Made by a program: the position numbers and the translations under genes. Positions 1 to 9,250 of a stretch of DNA of 64,000 nucleotides are shown here, piece after piece (the stretch's first letter is position 1; every line of letters begins with the position of its first letter). The DNA comes from Pseudomonas bharatica CSV86 (GTDB taxonomy: Bacteria; Pseudomonadota; Gammaproteobacteria; Pseudomonadales; Pseudomonadaceae): the NCBI RefSeq assembly GCF_000319305.2, contig NZ_AMWJ02000001.1, positions 2,643,001 through 2,707,000 of the forward strand, given 5' to 3'. A model generated the notes under the pieces. It saw nothing but the letters and a program-made list of their open reading frames with translations, searched no databases and was not told where the DNA came from.

Positions 1-842
1 TCGCGGGCGGTCTGCTCGCTCACACCTGCGCCCAGCAGCACGCCGGGGGCGCGGTTGCCGGTGGCGATATACACGTCCGGGTCGGCCTTGAGCACGTACT
101 CGACGCTGACATCCCCCAGCGCGCCGGGAACCACGGCGGCACCAATGTTATGTCCGCCGACGGCCTCGACCACGCTGCCCAGGCCACTCTTGCCGGTGGT
201 ATGCCCCGGTGCCTGCCAGACACCCGGCAGCAGTTCCAGGAAGACCCTGGGCCGTTGCATGTCATTGAAGGCCGCCACGCGCTCGGTGATCTTCGCCAGA
301 TGGCGATCATAAAGGCTCAGGTATTGCCGGGCCTGGGCTTCGCGGCCGAGCAAGGTACCCAGCGCTTCCAGGCTGACCCGGGTATTGCGGATCGGGTGCA
401 CGCGGAAATCGATGAACAGCACCGGGATCCCGGCCTTTTCCAGCAGGTCGGCCACCGGGCTGTGCTGGGTCGGGCCTTCGCCGGCGATGCTGAAGATCGC
501 CAGGTCGGGTTTCAGGGCCAGGATCTGCTCGGCGCTGACGCTCTGTTCAGAGGCCTGGCCAATCAAAGGCAGCTTGGTGATCTGCGGGTACAGCTTGGCG
601 TAGACCTCGTAGGTGTGCGGGTCGAGCAGGCGCATATCGTTCTGCCAGCCGACTACGCGCTGGAACGGGTTATCGCGGTCAAGCAAGGCCAGGGCGAAGA
701 ACAGCCGGCCCTCGCCGAGGACAATGCGTTGCGGCGCATGCTCGACCTGGACCTTGCGTCCGAGCACGTCGGTGACTTCGACGGCGCTGGCGCTTTGGCA
801 CAGGCCGAGAAGCAGGAGCAAGCAGGATAGAAGTCGGATCAC
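1..842 (-). CDS. Iron-siderophore ABC transporter, periplasmic binding protein (partial)
   Basis: The reading frame begins at a GTG (840-842) with a GGAGG ribosome site six bases upstream and runs off the left edge, so the C-terminus is missing. It opens with a hydrophobic signal peptide ending near SASA, then a TroA/FepB-like fold: an N-terminal lobe with VTDVLGRKVQVEHAPQRIV, a middle helix region and a C-terminal lobe containing HTTGKSGLGSVVEAVGG and a PDVYIATGN segment. Proteins of this family capture ferric siderophores, haem or cobalamin in the periplasm for an inner-membrane ABC permease. Its place downstream of piuC and a TonB-dependent receptor on the same strand supports ferric-siderophore uptake. 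The ligand cannot be read from sequence. Confidence 0.85.
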   Translation of the reverse strand, partial: MIRLLSCLLLLLGLCQSASAVEVTDVLGRKVQVEHAPQRIVLGEGRLFFALALLDRDNPFQRVVGWQNDMRLLDPHTYEVYAKLYPQITKLPLIGQASEQSVSAEQILALKPDLAIFSIAGEGPTQHSPVADLLEKAGIPVLFIDFRVHPIRNTRVSLEALGTLLGREAQARQYLSLYDRHLAKITERVAAFNDMQRPRVFLELLPGVWQAPGHTTGKSGLGSVVEAVGGHNIGAAVVPGALGDVSVEYVLKADPDVYIATGNRAPGVLLGAGVSEQTAR

Positions 843-888
843 GTAAAGCCTCCTCAGTTAAAAACAAAATTCGCCAGGCTCACGCCGC

Positions 889-1066
889 CCCTGTAGGAGC
901 TGCCTGCGATGGAGCGCGTCAGCGGTCCCAAAACCTGCCACGCCGTATATCTGGATAACTGCGGTCTGGCAGGCGCCGAATCCGTAATCGAACAAGGCGT
1001 CGATCCGTGCTGGATGGTTGTGGGACCGCTTCGCGTTCCATCGCAAGCAAGCCAGCTCCTACAGGC
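889..1066. repeat. Inverted REP-like pair
   Basis: Two copies of a CCTGTAGGAGCTGSCTTGC-type element face each other (about 890-930 and 1021-1065), separated by roughly 90 bp. The second copy, reverse-complemented, matches the first apart from a few changes and a short indel. They fill the gap between the binding-protein gene and piuC. Such pairs form large hairpins and often act as transcription end points or mRNA stabilisers in Pseudomonas. Confidence 0.75.
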
Positions 1067-1079
1067 GGGTGCGGCGCTT

Positions 1080-1760
1080 TCAGGTATCGCCCCAGCGGCG
1101 CAGCAGGTTGTGGTAGACGCCGGTCAATTCGAGCAGCGAGCCCTGGTCGGCGCCCTGCCCGCTCAGGCGCTGGATCGCCACGTCCATGTCCAGTAGCAGG
1201 CTGCGCAGGCTGTCCTCGCGCACCAGGCTTTCGATCCAAAAGAACGCAGCGATGCGCTCGCCACGGGTCACCGGCTCGACCCGGTGCAGGCTGCTGCCCG
1301 GGTACAGCACCAGGTGCCCGGCCGGCAGCTTTACGCTGCGCTCGCCAAAGGTGTCGCGGATCACCAACTCGCCGCCGTCGTAGCTGTCCGGCTCGGCCAG
1401 GAACAGGATCGCCGAGAGGTCGGTACGCACCCGTTCGCGCACGCCCTTGATGCCGCGAATGGCGTTGTCGACGTGGAAGCCGAAGCCTTCGCCGCCGCCA
1501 TAACGGTTGAACAAGGGCGGATAGATGCGCTTGGGCAACGCCGCCGACATGAACAGCGGGTTGTCCGAGAGGCGCCGCAGGATCAGGTCCCCCAGTTGCC
1601 GGGCAACCGGGTTGTCCTCGTCGAGCTGGCGATTGCGCTTGGCCTGGGCCGACTGCACGCCAGCGGTGGCCTTGCCGTCGATCCAGGGTTGCGCCAACAG
1701 TTGTTGCCGCAGGTCGTCCAGCTCGGCGGCGCTGAACAGCCGGTCGATTTCGATCAGCAT
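1080..1760 (-). CDS. piuC: PKHD-type Fe(II)/2-oxoglutarate dioxygenase PiuC
   Basis: This 226-residue protein has the typical length and motifs of the PiuC/YbiX hydroxylase family. The iron triad is visible as H96 and D98 (in GFHVDN) and H159 (SSLHRVEP), with R169 of TRGER placed to bind 2-oxoglutarate. Family members are iron-regulated cytoplasmic dioxygenases encoded beside catecholate-siderophore receptors; the substrate is not firmly established. Its ATG overlaps the receptor stop codon (ATGA at 1757-1762), so it is probably translationally coupled to the upstream receptor gene. Confidence 0.93.
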   Translation of the reverse strand: MLIEIDRLFSAAELDDLRQQLLAQPWIDGKATAGVQSAQAKRNRQLDEDNPVARQLGDLILRRLSDNPLFMSAALPKRIYPPLFNRYGGGEGFGFHVDNAIRGIKGVRERVRTDLSAILFLAEPDSYDGGELVIRDTFGERSVKLPAGHLVLYPGSSLHRVEPVTRGERIAAFFWIESLVREDSLRSLLLDMDVAIQRLSGQGADQGSLLELTGVYHNLLRRWGDT

Positions 1761-4096
1761 CAGAAGCTGTAGTCCACGCTGGCGGTCAGGGTCCGGCCGG
1801 CACCCGGTACGCCGTACAGCTGGAAGCCGTCGAGCGAGGCGCCGACGCGGCTGTAGTAGAACTTGTTGAACAGGTTACTGACGTTGAGGTTGACCGTGGT
1901 CTGGCTGTCCACCTTGTAGCGCGCGGCCACACTGTGCAGCCAGTAGGACGGGGCCTTCTCGTGGTCCCGGGTGTAAAGGGTGTACACCCCGGACGGGCCA
2001 TTGGCGTAGCTGCTGTTGTTGTTCAGGCCACCGACATACTTGTTGTCGCTGTAGCGGCGCCGGCCCACATAGTCTGCGCCGTAGCTGACACCGAGCCTGT
2101 CGGTGAGCTGGTAGCTGGTCCACAGGTTGGCGGTCAGGTCGGGAACGTTCTTGGCTTCCTCGCCCTTGTTGGCACCCTTGGTCTGGCGGCTCTTCAGCGC
2201 CGAGAAGCCGGCGTAGGCCGACCAGCGCGCGGTGATATCGCCTTGCAGACCCAGCTCCACGCCATCGACGCGCTTGGCCGGCAGCGCCCGCACTGGCGAG
2301 GTTTCGCCTTCGCTGTATTCCCAACTGTCTTCCAGCTCGGTACGGAAGATCGCGGCAGTCAGGTTCAGGCTGTCATCGAACAGCTCCCACTTGGTCCCGA
2401 TCTCGTAGGTCCTGGACCTGGCCGGCTTGTAGTCCTCGACGCTGGCCGCGCCGTAGATCTGGTTGTTGGTGGTAGCGCCAATCGCCGAAGGCTGCGCTGC
2501 CTCGCTGTAGGACACATAGAGGCTGCCGTTGGGCTGCGGCTTGTAGACCACGCCGGCACGCCCGCCGATGGCGTCGTCGCGGCTGCTGCTGTTACCGGTG
2601 GCGCGAGTACTCTCGGCTTCCCAACGGTCGTAACGCAGGGCCAGCAGCAGTTGCCATTGCGGATCCAGGGTCAGGGTGTCGGATGCGTAGATCGCGGCGT
2701 TCTTCACCACGCTGCGCGGATCGCCATAACCCTTGTCGGTGTAGGTCGAGGCAAAGTGATGAGCTGGATCGGACAGGTCGAAGAACATCGAGCCATCCGG
2801 CACTTCCATGGTCTTGTGCAAGCCGCCGTAGGACTCGCGGTACAGCTCGAGGCCGGTTACCGCATCGTGATGGATGCCGCCGGTATCCAGCTTGAAACGC
2901 AGGTCGGTCTGGTTGTCGAAGATCTCGTAGCGCTTGGACAGGCCGAAGTCGCTGCCGCGCAGGATGCCGTAGCCGGTGCCGTTGCTGTTGGCGTATTGGG
3001 TGTAGGCGTTGATGCCATTGACCGGGCTCAACGGGCCGAGGCCGACATAACCAAGGCTGGCGCAACGGCTGCCGGTGCAGGTGCGGCTGCCGTCGGCATT
3101 GGCAGAGACGAAGCGGGCCGGCGACAGCACCGCCCAGTTGTCGGTCTGCTGCCAGCGCAACTGGTTGCGCAGGGTCACGTCATCGTTGAAGTCGTGTTCG
3201 ACCAGGCCGGTCAGGGAGCGGGTTTCGGTGCGCTGGGTGTATAGGTCGGAATCGCCGTACCAGGCGTCGCGGGACACGCCAGGCATGCGCTTGCCATCGG
3301 TGCCGCGCTGGATCGGCACGCCGCCGTCCGGGGTGTTCTTGTCCTTCTGGTAGAAGGCATCCAGCCAGACCCGGGTGTCGGTACCCAGGCCGAAGCCCAC
3401 GGACGTGGCGAAGCCCCAGCGGTCGTAGTCCACCTCGTCGCGTTCGGACACGCCGTTGTAGTGCTTCATCAGGTTGACCCGCACCGCCGTGGTCTCGTTG
3501 AGTTGCCGATTGACGTCGGCGGTCAGGCGCTTGTACTCGTCGGAGCCAATGCCAGCGGAGAGCTGGCCGGAATCACCGAGGTGGGCGCGCTTGCTCACCA
3601 GATTGACGCTGCCGCCCACCGCCGACACGCCGGACTCCACGGAACCGGTGCCCTTGAACACTTCCGCCTGCTCCAGGTTGAAGGTGTCGTTGCGGCTGGA
3701 CATGCCGGCGTCACGCACACCGTCGACGGTCAAGCTCTGCTCGGCGGCGAAACCGCGGATGGAAAACAGATCCCCCCAGCCAAGGTTGCCCTCACCGGAC
3801 ATGAAGGTGATGCCCGGCACATTGCGCAGGACATCCTGCAGGCTCTGGGCGTTCTGCTCTTCCAGGACAGCCTTGGGCACCACGGTGATGCTTTGTGGCG
3901 CATCCAGCAGCGGCGTGGTGATCTTGCTGGAGGTGACTTCATCGACCTTGTAGGCCGATTGCTTGCCGGTGACGTTGGTGGCCGGCAGTTCGAGTGCCAG
4001 GTCATCGGCGTGCGCCGCTGGCAGGCAGGTGCTGAACACCAGGCCGACAGCAGGCGCCAGGGTAGCGGGCAAGCGCTGGGAGAGAGCGAAGGACAT
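1760..4096 (-). CDS. piuA: TonB-dependent catecholate siderophore receptor (PiuA/Fiu-like)
   Basis: A 778-residue outer-membrane receptor. A signal peptide (about residues 1-30, ending PAAHA) precedes a plug domain with [19 protein letters not shown] and [19 protein letters not shown]. The long beta-barrel ends in the C-terminal phenylalanine expected for BAM insertion. PiuA/Fiu receptors import catecholate-type ferric siderophores and their hydrolysis products using TonB energy. The coupled piuC gene immediately downstream is the classical partner, which is why I use the piuA symbol; related receptors such as PirA are possible. A two-component system is transcribed divergently from the other side of a 179-bp region and probably controls it. 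I see no clear Fur box. Confidence 0.85.
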   Translation of the reverse strand: MSFALSQRLPATLAPAVGLVFSTCLPAAHADDLALELPATNVTGKQSAYKVDEVTSSKITTPLLDAPQSITVVPKAVLEEQNAQSLQDVLRNVPGITFMSGEGNLGWGDLFSIRGFAAEQSLTVDGVRDAGMSSRNDTFNLEQAEVFKGTGSVESGVSAVGGSVNLVSKRAHLGDSGQLSAGIGSDEYKRLTADVNRQLNETTAVRVNLMKHYNGVSERDEVDYDRWGFATSVGFGLGTDTRVWLDAFYQKDKNTPDGGVPIQRGTDGKRMPGVSRDAWYGDSDLYTQRTETRSLTGLVEHDFNDDVTLRNQLRWQQTDNWAVLSPARFVSANADGSRTCTGSRCASLGYVGLGPLSPVNGINAYTQYANSNGTGYGILRGSDFGLSKRYEIFDNQTDLRFKLDTGGIHHDAVTGLELYRESYGGLHKTMEVPDGSMFFDLSDPAHHFASTYTDKGYGDPRSVVKNAAIYASDTLTLDPQWQLLLALRYDRWEAESTRATGNSSSRDDAIGGRAGVVYKPQPNGSLYVSYSEAAQPSAIGATTNNQIYGAASVEDYKPARSRTYEIGTKWELFDDSLNLTAAIFRTELEDSWEYSEGETSPVRALPAKRVDGVELGLQGDITARWSAYAGFSALKSRQTKGANKGEEAKNVPDLTANLWTSYQLTDRLGVSYGADYVGRRRYSDNKYVGGLNNNSSYANGPSGVYTLYTRDHEKAPSYWLHSVAARYKVDSQTTVNLNVSNLFNKFYYSRVGASLDGFQLYGVPGAGRTLTASVDYSF

Positions 4097-4171
4097 CGGG
4101 GATTTCCTTAAACTGAATCAGTCGCATTTGTATCGGCGGATTCTATCCATGCGTCTGACGGCACTCCTTGC

Positions 4172-4226
4172 GCAAATGTAATGCTTCACCCTTTTCGTCG
4201 CTTCCAACACATTCCATTACATTTGC
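4172..4226. promoter_or_regulatory. 12-bp inverted repeat in the divergent receptor/response-regulator promoter
   Basis: GCAAATGTAATG at 4172-4183 and its exact reverse complement CATTACATTTGC at 4215-4226 are separated by 31 bp. A weaker related half-site (GCATTTGTAT) lies near 4127. The arrangement, centred between two divergent genes, is what one expects for an OmpR-family regulator site; assignment to the adjacent regulator is inference. Confidence 0.6.
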
Positions 4227-4275
4227 CTGGTCCGCCCGGTGTAAAGTCCGCCAATTCCACTTGAGAAGCATTCCG

Positions 4276-5001
4276 ATGTCTGTTCCCGAGCATATCCTGA
4301 TCGTCGATGACGACGCCGAGATCCGCCAGTTGCTCTCCACCTATCTGGAGGAAGCCGGGTTTCGCACTTCGATAGCGGCCGATGGTCGGGAAATGCGCCG
4401 ACGTCTCGATGACCAGTTGATCGACCTGGTGGTGCTCGACCTTATGCTTCCTGGCGAGGATGGCCTGAGCCTGTGCCGCGACCTGCGGGTGCGCAGCAAC
4501 ATACCGGTGATCATGCTCACCGCCCGGGGCACCCTGGTGGACCGCATCGTGGGCCTGGAAATGGGCGCCGACGACTACCTCGGCAAACCTTTCGATCCCC
4601 GTGAACTACTGGCCAGGATCAAGGTGGTGTTGCGCCGTACCAATGCGTTTCCGCAGCGGGCGCGGATGGACGATGTTCGTTACCTGGCCTTTGCCGGCTG
4701 GCAGTTGGATACCAGCAACCGCCAGTTGCGCTCGCCGCAGGGCCTGGTGATCAGCCTTGGCAGCTCGGATTTCCGCCTGTTGCGCCTGCTGTTGCAGCAC
4801 CCGAACCGACCGCTGAGCCGTGATTTCCTGCTCAACCATGTGTTCGATCGCGAACGCACGCCCTACGACCGCAGCATCGACGTGTGCATCAGCCGCCTGC
4901 GCCAGCACTTCAACGACGACGCCCGCCAGGGCGGCGCGCTGATCCGCACGGTACGCAACGAGGGCTACATGCTGAGCGTGGACAAGGTTGTCAGCGAATG
5001 A
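4276..5001 (+). CDS. OmpR-family response regulator
   Basis: A 241-residue regulator with an N-terminal receiver domain (acidic pocket DDD at 11-13, phospho-acceptor D55 in VVLDLMLPGEDG, conserved T and K) and a C-terminal winged helix ending in RTVRNEGYML. I chose the ATG at 4276 because the receiver domain starts directly there and a GAGAAG ribosome site precedes it; the upstream extension of the frame is not conserved-looking. It overlaps the sensor kinase gene by four bases (ATGA). Its divergence from the siderophore receptor suggests a PfeR/PirR-like role in substrate-induced receptor expression. Confidence 0.92.
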   Translation: MSVPEHILIVDDDAEIRQLLSTYLEEAGFRTSIAADGREMRRRLDDQLIDLVVLDLMLPGEDGLSLCRDLRVRSNIPVIMLTARGTLVDRIVGLEMGADDYLGKPFDPRELLARIKVVLRRTNAFPQRARMDDVRYLAFAGWQLDTSNRQLRSPQGLVISLGSSDFRLLRLLLQHPNRPLSRDFLLNHVFDRERTPYDRSIDVCISRLRQHFNDDARQGGALIRTVRNEGYMLSVDKVVSE

Positions 5002-6356
5002 GGCAGTTATGGCCGCGTTCGCTGCAAGGTCGCCTGGTGCTGATCCTGGTGGGCGGCATGCTGGTCTCGCAGTTGCTGACCAGCAGCATCTGGCACGAGG
5101 TGCGCCAGACCCAGGTCCTGGAAATCCCCCTGCGCCTTGCGGCCGGGCGTATCGCCGATGTGTTGCAGGTGGCGCGGCAGCATCCGCAGCAACTGGAGGC
5201 GGTACTCGACGGTTTCGAATCTTCGCGCTGGCAGCGCCTGGAAGAAGTACCGGACCAGGCCGATATCGACCCCCTGTATGAAACCCTGCTGCGCCGGCTG
5301 GTCGCCGAACGCCTGGGCCAGCCGGCATCGATCCATGTGCTGGGCCTGGAGTTGCTGGCAGCCAATGACACCCCGGCAGGCCCATCGACCCTGTTCGACG
5401 GCGAGCAGGCCCGGGTGCGCCTGCGCTTCTCCATGCATATCCCGGACGGCCGCACCCTGTATTTCCAGGCCACGGAAAGCCAGGGCTGGAGTAGCGGCTC
5501 GATCAGTTCGCTGGTGTTCGACTACATCCTGCGCATCTACCTGGTGCGGGTTCTCGCGGTAGTGCTGGTGGCCCTGCTCGCCGTGCGCCTGGCCCTGCGT
5601 CCGCTCAAGCAGATGGCCGCTGCGGCCGAGGCACTGGGGCGGGATATCCATCGCCCGCCGCTGAGCCTGGATGGACCGCAGGAAGTGCGGCAGGCGGCGC
5701 AGGCCTTCAATGCCATGCAGCGCCGGCTGATCGACAGCATCGCCGAGCGCACGCGGTTCTTTGCCGCTGTGTCCCATGATCTGCGCACGCCGATCACCCG
5801 CATGCGCCTGCGGGCGGAGATGCTGCCGGAAGAGCACCTGCGCCAGCGTTTTCGCGATGACCTGGGGCATATGCAGGAGATGGTCACGGCCAGTCTCGAT
5901 TTCCTGCGCAATGCCGAGCTGGAGCCTGCGCGGGAGCCGGTGGCGATCGATGCGTTATTGCAGGGGTTGCAGGCGGATTTCGAGGATCTGGGCGGGGAAC
6001 TGCGAATTCATGGCAGCGCCCGGCCGTTGCTGGCCCACCCGGGAGGACTGAGGCGCTGTTTGCAGAACCTGCTGGACAACGCCCGCAGGCATGCGCCGGG
6101 GCCGGTGGATATCGAGGTGGTCGATGAGGCGCAGCGGTTGTTGATCAAGGTCGGCGATCGTGGGCCGGGGATCGGGGCGGAACATCGCCGGCGGGTGTTC
6201 GAGCATTTCTACCAGGTGGATCCGTCGCGCAGCAGTGGCGGTCACGGACTGGGGTTGAGCATTGCGGCGAATATCGCCCGTGGACATGGCGGGTCGCTGG
6301 AAATGGCGGAGCGGCAGGGTGGTGGGCTTTGGGTAATACTGGAATTGCCGCGCTGA
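4998..6356 (+). CDS. Sensor histidine kinase, partner of the OmpR-type regulator
   Basis: A 452-residue inner-membrane kinase. Two transmembrane helices (about residues 11-30 and 175-198) flank a ~140-residue periplasmic sensor region. A HAMP linker, a HisKA domain with H260 in AAVSHDLRTP, and a HATPase domain with N box (LQNLLDNARRHA), G1 (DRGPGIG) and G2 (GGHGLGLS) follow. Start ATG overlaps the regulator stop codon, so the pair is translationally coupled. The likely signal is a periplasmic siderophore or a related iron cue, by analogy with PfeS/PirS; this is inference from neighbours. Confidence 0.92.
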   Translation: MRQLWPRSLQGRLVLILVGGMLVSQLLTSSIWHEVRQTQVLEIPLRLAAGRIADVLQVARQHPQQLEAVLDGFESSRWQRLEEVPDQADIDPLYETLLRRLVAERLGQPASIHVLGLELLAANDTPAGPSTLFDGEQARVRLRFSMHIPDGRTLYFQATESQGWSSGSISSLVFDYILRIYLVRVLAVVLVALLAVRLALRPLKQMAAAAEALGRDIHRPPLSLDGPQEVRQAAQAFNAMQRRLIDSIAERTRFFAAVSHDLRTPITRMRLRAEMLPEEHLRQRFRDDLGHMQEMVTASLDFLRNAELEPAREPVAIDALLQGLQADFEDLGGELRIHGSARPLLAHPGGLRRCLQNLLDNARRHAPGPVDIEVVDEAQRLLIKVGDRGPGIGAEHRRRVFEHFYQVDPSRSSGGHGLGLSIAANIARGHGGSLEMAERQGGGLWVILELPR

Positions 6357-6362
6357 TTTTCC

Positions 6363-6442
6363 GGGCCTCATCGCTGGCAAGCCAGCTCCCACAGGTTCTC
6401 TGTGCGCCTGAGTGGGAGCTGGCTTGCCAGCGATGAGGCCTT
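6363..6442. repeat. REP inverted pair (BIME)
   Basis: CCTCATCGCTGGCAAGCCAG at 6367-6386 and its inverted copy at 6413-6440 form a large potential hairpin just after the sensor kinase stop codon. It is one of about ten such loci in the window and may serve as a transcription end point. Confidence 0.9.
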
Positions 6443-6495
6443 GGAAAACACCGCAGGATCCGGCTTAATGCCCACCTCCTCACCCGGGCACACCC

Positions 6496-6915
6496 ATGCT
6501 TTCCAGCTGGCGCATCCACATCCTCCTGCTCGCAGGCTTCGCAGTGCTGTTCAACCTGCTGGCCATGCCGCTCGACCGTGCCCTGCGCCGTGCCAGCCCG
6601 ATCGATGAGTCGCTGATCCTCGGCAGCTTCTGCACCCTCCACGGCGTGCAGAGCCTGCCCAACTCCCTGCTGGCCGAGCTCAAGGCCCAATTGCCCGACC
6701 TCGGCGAGCAATCGTCCGGCAAAGTGCAAAGCGGTGATTGCTGCTGCGGCCATGCCGGCCAGTCCGCCTTGCCGGGCGACTATTTCAGGCATCTGTTCCC
6801 GCGCTACTGGCCTGAAAGCCTGCTGCTCGGCCAGAACCCTCCGTTGCCCTTGCCCCGGGAGCAATGGCCAAGACTCAACCCCCGCGCCTCCCCCGCTTTC
6901 CTTGCCGTGATCTGA
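6496..6915 (+). CDS. DUF2946 domain protein
   Basis: A 139-residue protein starting with a hydrophobic membrane anchor or signal (residues 6-25). A middle part with GSFCTLHGVQSLP and a CCCGHAG cluster is typical of the DUF2946 family, which in Pseudomonas usually sits immediately upstream of a TonB-dependent receptor, sometimes a copper receptor. The cysteine and histidine cluster suggests metal contact. It lies 55 bp before the next receptor gene on the same strand and is probably co-transcribed. Biochemical function is unknown. Confidence 0.75.
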   Translation: MLSSWRIHILLLAGFAVLFNLLAMPLDRALRRASPIDESLILGSFCTLHGVQSLPNSLLAELKAQLPDLGEQSSGKVQSGDCCCGHAGQSALPGDYFRHLFPRYWPESLLLGQNPPLPLPREQWPRLNPRASPAFLAVI

Positions 6916-6970
6916 CATCGCCCGCGCCCGGACGGCGCGTGCCTCTCGAATCCGTACAGGAAGCTTTTGC

Positions 6971-9130
6971 ATGTTTCGCCTGACCTCCCTGGCGCTGCTG
7001 ATCGGCAGCGCCTCGACCTGCGCCCTTGCCCAGGACGCCAGCCTGACCCTGCCCGCCAGCACCATTTCCGCCGAGAGCGAGGTGCCCGCCGAAGGTACCC
7101 GCCTCGACCTCGACAAGCCCGCTGAAGCCGGTTCGCGCCTGAACCTGACGCCACGGGAAAATCCTGCCTCGGTCGCCGTCGCCGATCGCGCCACCATGGA
7201 GCGCATCGGGGCGCGCACCTTCCAGGACGCGGCCAATGCCCTGCCGGGGGTAAATGCTTCGGCACCGCCCGGCTGGGGCGGCTATGTGTCCTATCGCGGC
7301 CTCAACGGTGCGCAGATCGCCCAGTTGTTCAACGGCATCAATCTGCAATATGGCGCCGCCGCACGCCCCGTAGGCGCGTGGATCTATGACCGCGTCGAAC
7401 TGCTCGGCGGCCCTTCGTCCTTCCTTAACGGCAGCGGCGCGGTGGGCGGCAGCCTGAACATGGTGACCCGGCTGGCCGACCGGAGCGAAGACCGCGTCGA
7501 AGGCCGTATCAGCTACGGTCGCTACGACACCCTAGAAACCGCCTTTGGCATCAACCAGGCGCTCAACGAAGGCGACGGCCCGCGCCACTATGCCCGCCTC
7601 GACTACAGCCGCACGGGCAGCAACGGCTACATCGACCGCCAGGAAAACAACGCGGGCAACCTGGCCTTCTCCCTGCTCAGCGACTTCAACGAGCGGCTGT
7701 CCCACACCCTGGCCATCGAGTACCTGGAAGAACAGGAAGACAGCCCCTACTGGGGCTCGCCGGTGCTGCGCCCGCTGAGCGGCGAGCTGCATATCGACCG
7801 GCACGATCGCTTCGCCAACTACAACGTCGAGGACGGCCGCTACGAGCAGCGTACCCGCTGGCTGCGTTCCATCACCGAGTACCGCTTCGATGACGCGACC
7901 CGGCTGCGCAACACCTTCTACCACTACAACGGCCAGCGCGATTACCGCAACCTCGAGGTCTACCGCTACACCGCCGATAACAGCGCGGTGCTGCGTTCCG
8001 GAGGCTATCGCCAGCGGCACGACCAGGAGGTCAATGGCAACCGCCTGGAACTGACCCGTCAGGACCAGCTATTCGGCTTGCCCAGCGACTGGGCTTTCGG
8101 CCTGGACTACAACCGCAACCAGCAGACCAACTACCCGCTGTCCATCGGTGGCACCTTCGACACGGTGACGCCGGGCAACTACCAGCCCGGACATTTCCTC
8201 GATATACCCGGCATGGCTGCGCCCCGGCGCAAGGGCCGCAGCACCTGGACCGACACCCGTTCGGCCTTCGTCGAAAACCGTACCCGCCTTAGCGAACGCC
8301 TGGCCTTGGTCAGCGCCCTGCGCTACGACCACCTGGACTTCGAAGTGCGCGACCATGTCGTCGGCACTGGCCTGGAGCGGCGCTGGGATGCCCTGACCGG
8401 CCGCCTCGGCCTGGTCTATGACCTGAGCGAAAGCCTCAGCCTTTACAGCCAGTTCAGCACCTCGGCCGAACCACCGGGCGGCACCCTGACCAGCGCCTCC
8501 ATCGCCCAGGTCCGTGATATGGACCTGAGCAGCGGCCGGCAGATCGAGGCGGGCAGCAAGTTCGACTTCCTCGACGGCCGCGGCAGCGCCACGGCGGCGG
8601 TGTATCGCATCGTGCGCAAGAATATCTCGGTGCCCTCCTCGACCCTGGCCAACGTCACTGAGCAGGCCGGGCAACAGACCTCCACCGGGGTCGAACTGGC
8701 GGCCTCGTTCAAGATCACCCCGCAACTGCTGGCGGCGGGCAACTTCGCCTGGGTGCGGGCGGAGTACAACGAGTTCAACGAGAGCGTGGCTGGCGTGGTG
8801 TATTCACGGGAAGGCAAGACGCCGGTGAACATCCCCGAGCGCACCGCCAACCTGTGGCTGACCTGGGATTTCGCCCCGGGCTGGCAGGTAGGGGCCGACG
8901 CGCGCTATGTGGCGTCAGTGTATGCCGACACGGCGAACAGCATGTGGGTGCCGTCCTACACCCTGTACGGGTTGTCCATGAGCCACGACCTGGACCGGCA
9001 CACCAAGGTCAGTGCACGCCTGCGCAACCTGACCGACCAGGTGTACGCGCGGTTTATCCACCAGAGCAATACCCAGTACTACCTGGGTGAGCCGAGAAGT
9101 CTTGAGGTGGCGGTGGACTGGCGGTTCTGA
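6971..9130 (+). CDS. TonB-dependent receptor (siderophore-type)
   Basis: A 719-residue outer-membrane protein with a cleavable signal peptide (ending about ALAQ, residue 21). The plug domain contains NPASVAVADRATMERIG, DAANALPGVNAS, SYRGLNGAQIAQLFNGI and a GSGAVGGSLNMVTR segment, followed by a 22-strand-type barrel ending in WRF, the expected terminal aromatic. It belongs to the ferric-siderophore receptor branch; the substrate is unknown. The upstream DUF2946 gene raises the possibility of another metal chelate such as copper. No regulator is adjacent. Confidence 0.88.
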   Translation: MFRLTSLALLIGSASTCALAQDASLTLPASTISAESEVPAEGTRLDLDKPAEAGSRLNLTPRENPASVAVADRATMERIGARTFQDAANALPGVNASAPPGWGGYVSYRGLNGAQIAQLFNGINLQYGAAARPVGAWIYDRVELLGGPSSFLNGSGAVGGSLNMVTRLADRSEDRVEGRISYGRYDTLETAFGINQALNEGDGPRHYARLDYSRTGSNGYIDRQENNAGNLAFSLLSDFNERLSHTLAIEYLEEQEDSPYWGSPVLRPLSGELHIDRHDRFANYNVEDGRYEQRTRWLRSITEYRFDDATRLRNTFYHYNGQRDYRNLEVYRYTADNSAVLRSGGYRQRHDQEVNGNRLELTRQDQLFGLPSDWAFGLDYNRNQQTNYPLSIGGTFDTVTPGNYQPGHFLDIPGMAAPRRKGRSTWTDTRSAFVENRTRLSERLALVSALRYDHLDFEVRDHVVGTGLERRWDALTGRLGLVYDLSESLSLYSQFSTSAEPPGGTLTSASIAQVRDMDLSSGRQIEAGSKFDFLDGRGSATAAVYRIVRKNISVPSSTLANVTEQAGQQTSTGVELAASFKITPQLLAAGNFAWVRAEYNEFNESVAGVVYSREGKTPVNIPERTANLWLTWDFAPGWQVGADARYVASVYADTANSMWVPSYTLYGLSMSHDLDRHTKVSARLRNLTDQVYARFIHQSNTQYYLGEPRSLEVAVDWRF

Positions 9131-9250
9131 GCAGAGGGATTCAGAACGCGGGACGGTTTTCCGGGGATGTGTCAGGACCGACAAAGGTGAAAAAGCTGGC
9201 TACAGTCATTTTGATATCACTCAGTCGTCCTACGGATTCACGGAGGAACC

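Noticed and set aside
1934..3244. 436-codon plus-strand frame opposite the siderophore receptor
   Set aside because: Shadow of a receptor with signal peptide, plug and barrel.
4097..4275. Fur box upstream of the siderophore receptor
   Set aside because: I could not find a convincing 19-bp Fur-type palindrome; the only clear symmetry is the GCAAATGTAATG repeat.
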